Shown piece after piece: positions 6,005-7,207 of a stretch of 7,207 nucleotides of DNA (position 1 is the stretch's first letter; every line of letters starts with the position of its first letter). The notes below the pieces were generated by a model. The model did no database searches and was not told where the DNA came from. It saw only the letters and a program-made list of their open reading frames with translations. Source of the stretch: Bacillota bacterium (GTDB lineage: Bacteria; Bacillota; Clostridia; Acetivibrionales; DSM-2933); the NCBI GenBank assembly GCA_030705945.1, contig JAUZPS010000242.1:1-7207 (forward strand), read 5' to 3'. The position numbers were made by a program, and so were the translations under genes.

Positions 6005-7207
6005 ATGAGAAAGATCAGTGTATTTTTTTTGCTATTGCTGACAGTTTTAAATACTTCTATTTTCAGTGGCTGCTGGGATTCGCGTGAAATAAATGAATTG
6101 GGTCTGGTCACTGCTGTTGGGATTGATAAAGGTGACGGCTCCAATAGATATTCTGTTACCATACAGGTTGCAAATCCGACCACTCAGAATTCAAGCGACA
6201 ATAAAGGAAGCCAGCAAGGCGGCGAAGTGTGGGTTGGAACAGAGGAGGGAGCTTCGTTATTTGATGCTGTAAGAAAGCTTGTTAAAATTTCTTCCAGAAG
6301 AGTCATGTGGGCGCACAATAATGTAGTAATAATTGGTGAATCCATGGCGAAGGAAGGGATTATACCTATTGTGGATTATTTCACTCATAATCCTGAGCTA
6401 CGTATGAAAGCTGCTGTTGTAGTATCAAAAGGAGACGCAAAGGATTATATCACAGCTAATGCAGGAATGGAGGCCCCTTCAGGAATATCCTTTATATTGC
6501 TGGAGGGATACCGCGCGCTTACTGCTGAAAGTGTTGAATCTCATATGCTGAATGTAAGTGAAGAGCTTGAGAGCAAATATGGAAATCCTTTGATTTCTGA
6601 GGTTAGCTTGAAGGAGGCAACCATGCAGTCGGGAGGCAGTGACAGTGGCGGGAAAAGTTCAAAGACAATAGAATTGTCGGGCGCAGCAATATTTAAAAAG
6701 GACAAAATGCTCAGTTGGCTTTCTCCGGAGGAATGCAGAGGAATTTCATGGATTATTAATGAAACGAAAAACACTGTGGTAACAGTCAAAGATCCCGAAT
6801 ATGTGAATAAAAATATAGCGGTAGAAACAGAAGATGTGAAAACAAAAATCAAGACGCTAGTGATAAACGGAATGCCACAGATTTCAGTTTATATATCAGG
6901 CAAAGGAGACATTGTAGAGGAAGATGGATCAACCAATCAGGGTATGAGAGAAGTTAAAGAGCAGGTTGAAAAACTCGTGGAGAAAAAAATTGAGGATGAA
7001 ATAAAAAATAGCCTGGAAGTGGCGCAGAAAAAATATAGTGTTGATGTATTAGGTTTTGCAGCTATTGTACATGCTCAGAATTATAGCGAGTGGCATGATA
7101 GCTTGAAGGATAACTGGCAGGAGATTTTGCCTCAAATACCCGTAACTGTTTCGGTAAATATAAATATAAAATCAAGCGCTTTAAAGCAGGAGCCTATGAG
7201 TATCTAC
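6005..7207 (+). CDS. Spore germination lipoprotein, GerC family (3' end outside window)
   Basis: The frame is open to the window edge: 401 residues, close to the usual full length, so only a short C-terminal tail is probably missing. It is the lipoprotein subunit of the germinant receptor, anchored to the outer face of the spore inner membrane. It has a lipoprotein signal peptide (residues 1-22: MRK, then a hydrophobic run) with lipobox FSGC, C23 being the lipidated residue. The family signature GCWDSREINELG follows directly, then VTAVGIDKG. The C-terminal domain shows the usual GFAAIVHAQNYSEWHDSLKD and NWQEILPQIPVTV segments. AGGAAG lies five bases before the ATG. Phe at the -3 lipobox position is less common than Leu but tolerated. 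A B subunit (transporter-like) gene would be expected downstream. Confidence 0.95.
   Translation, partial: MRKISVFFLLLLTVLNTSIFSGCWDSREINELGLVTAVGIDKGDGSNRYSVTIQVANPTTQNSSDNKGSQQGGEVWVGTEEGASLFDAVRKLVKISSRRVMWAHNNVVIIGESMAKEGIIPIVDYFTHNPELRMKAAVVVSKGDAKDYITANAGMEAPSGISFILLEGYRALTAESVESHMLNVSEELESKYGNPLISEVSLKEATMQSGGSDSGGKSSKTIELSGAAIFKKDKMLSWLSPEECRGISWIINETKNTVVTVKDPEYVNKNIAVETEDVKTKIKTLVINGMPQISVYISGKGDIVEEDGSTNQGMREVKEQVEKLVEKKIEDEIKNSLEVAQKKYSVDVLGFAAIVHAQNYSEWHDSLKDNWQEILPQIPVTVSVNINIKSSALKQEPMSIY

Noticed and set aside
6541..6852. 103-codon minus-strand frame inside the GerC-family gene
   Set aside because: Antisense to a lipoprotein gene with strong family motifs; codon shadow only.

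Overview
The window looks like a low-GC, endospore-forming member of the Clostridia. The evidence is AT-rich intergenic DNA, a glutamine synthetase of the 444-residue Gram-positive type, an ANTAR-domain regulator beside it, and a GerA/GerC-type spore germinant receptor operon. The species cannot be fixed from the sequence.

Layout. Positions 1-834 hold the C-terminal part of an NADP-type glutamate dehydrogenase (gdhA), closed by a strong hairpin at 855-890. A promoter region carrying a 20-bp perfect palindrome and a structured leader then lead into glnA (1101-2435), which is followed by an 18-bp perfect stem-loop. Next comes a 50-residue, seven-cysteine protein (2569-2721) of unknown function. 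A gene at 3239-3814 encodes a degenerate receiver domain fused to an ANTAR RNA-binding domain, a plausible antiterminator of nitrogen genes. From 4470 to the window end are the first two genes of a germinant receptor operon: the GerA-family membrane subunit and the GerC-family lipoprotein, the latter cut by the window edge.

How the genes fit together. GDH and GS are the two main ammonium-assimilating enzymes. ANTAR proteins next to glnA in clostridia are thought to control nitrogen genes at the RNA level, so 1-3814 reads as a nitrogen-assimilation block. The germination operon is separate, behind a terminator at 4220-4256.

Most unusual part. The regulator gene is flanked by two inverted copies of a repeat (3073-3135 and 4071-4138; the 48-bp core matches at 43 positions). 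Each copy has a large hairpin on its outer side (2966-3070 and 4138-4188), and each contains an extended -10 promoter-like sequence pointing inward. The right copy leads into a frameshifted gene remnant on the minus strand. This resembles a miniature mobile element or a duplicated promoter module around a regulatory gene. The regulator's receiver also lacks the acidic pair and has Glu in place of the phospho-accepting Asp.
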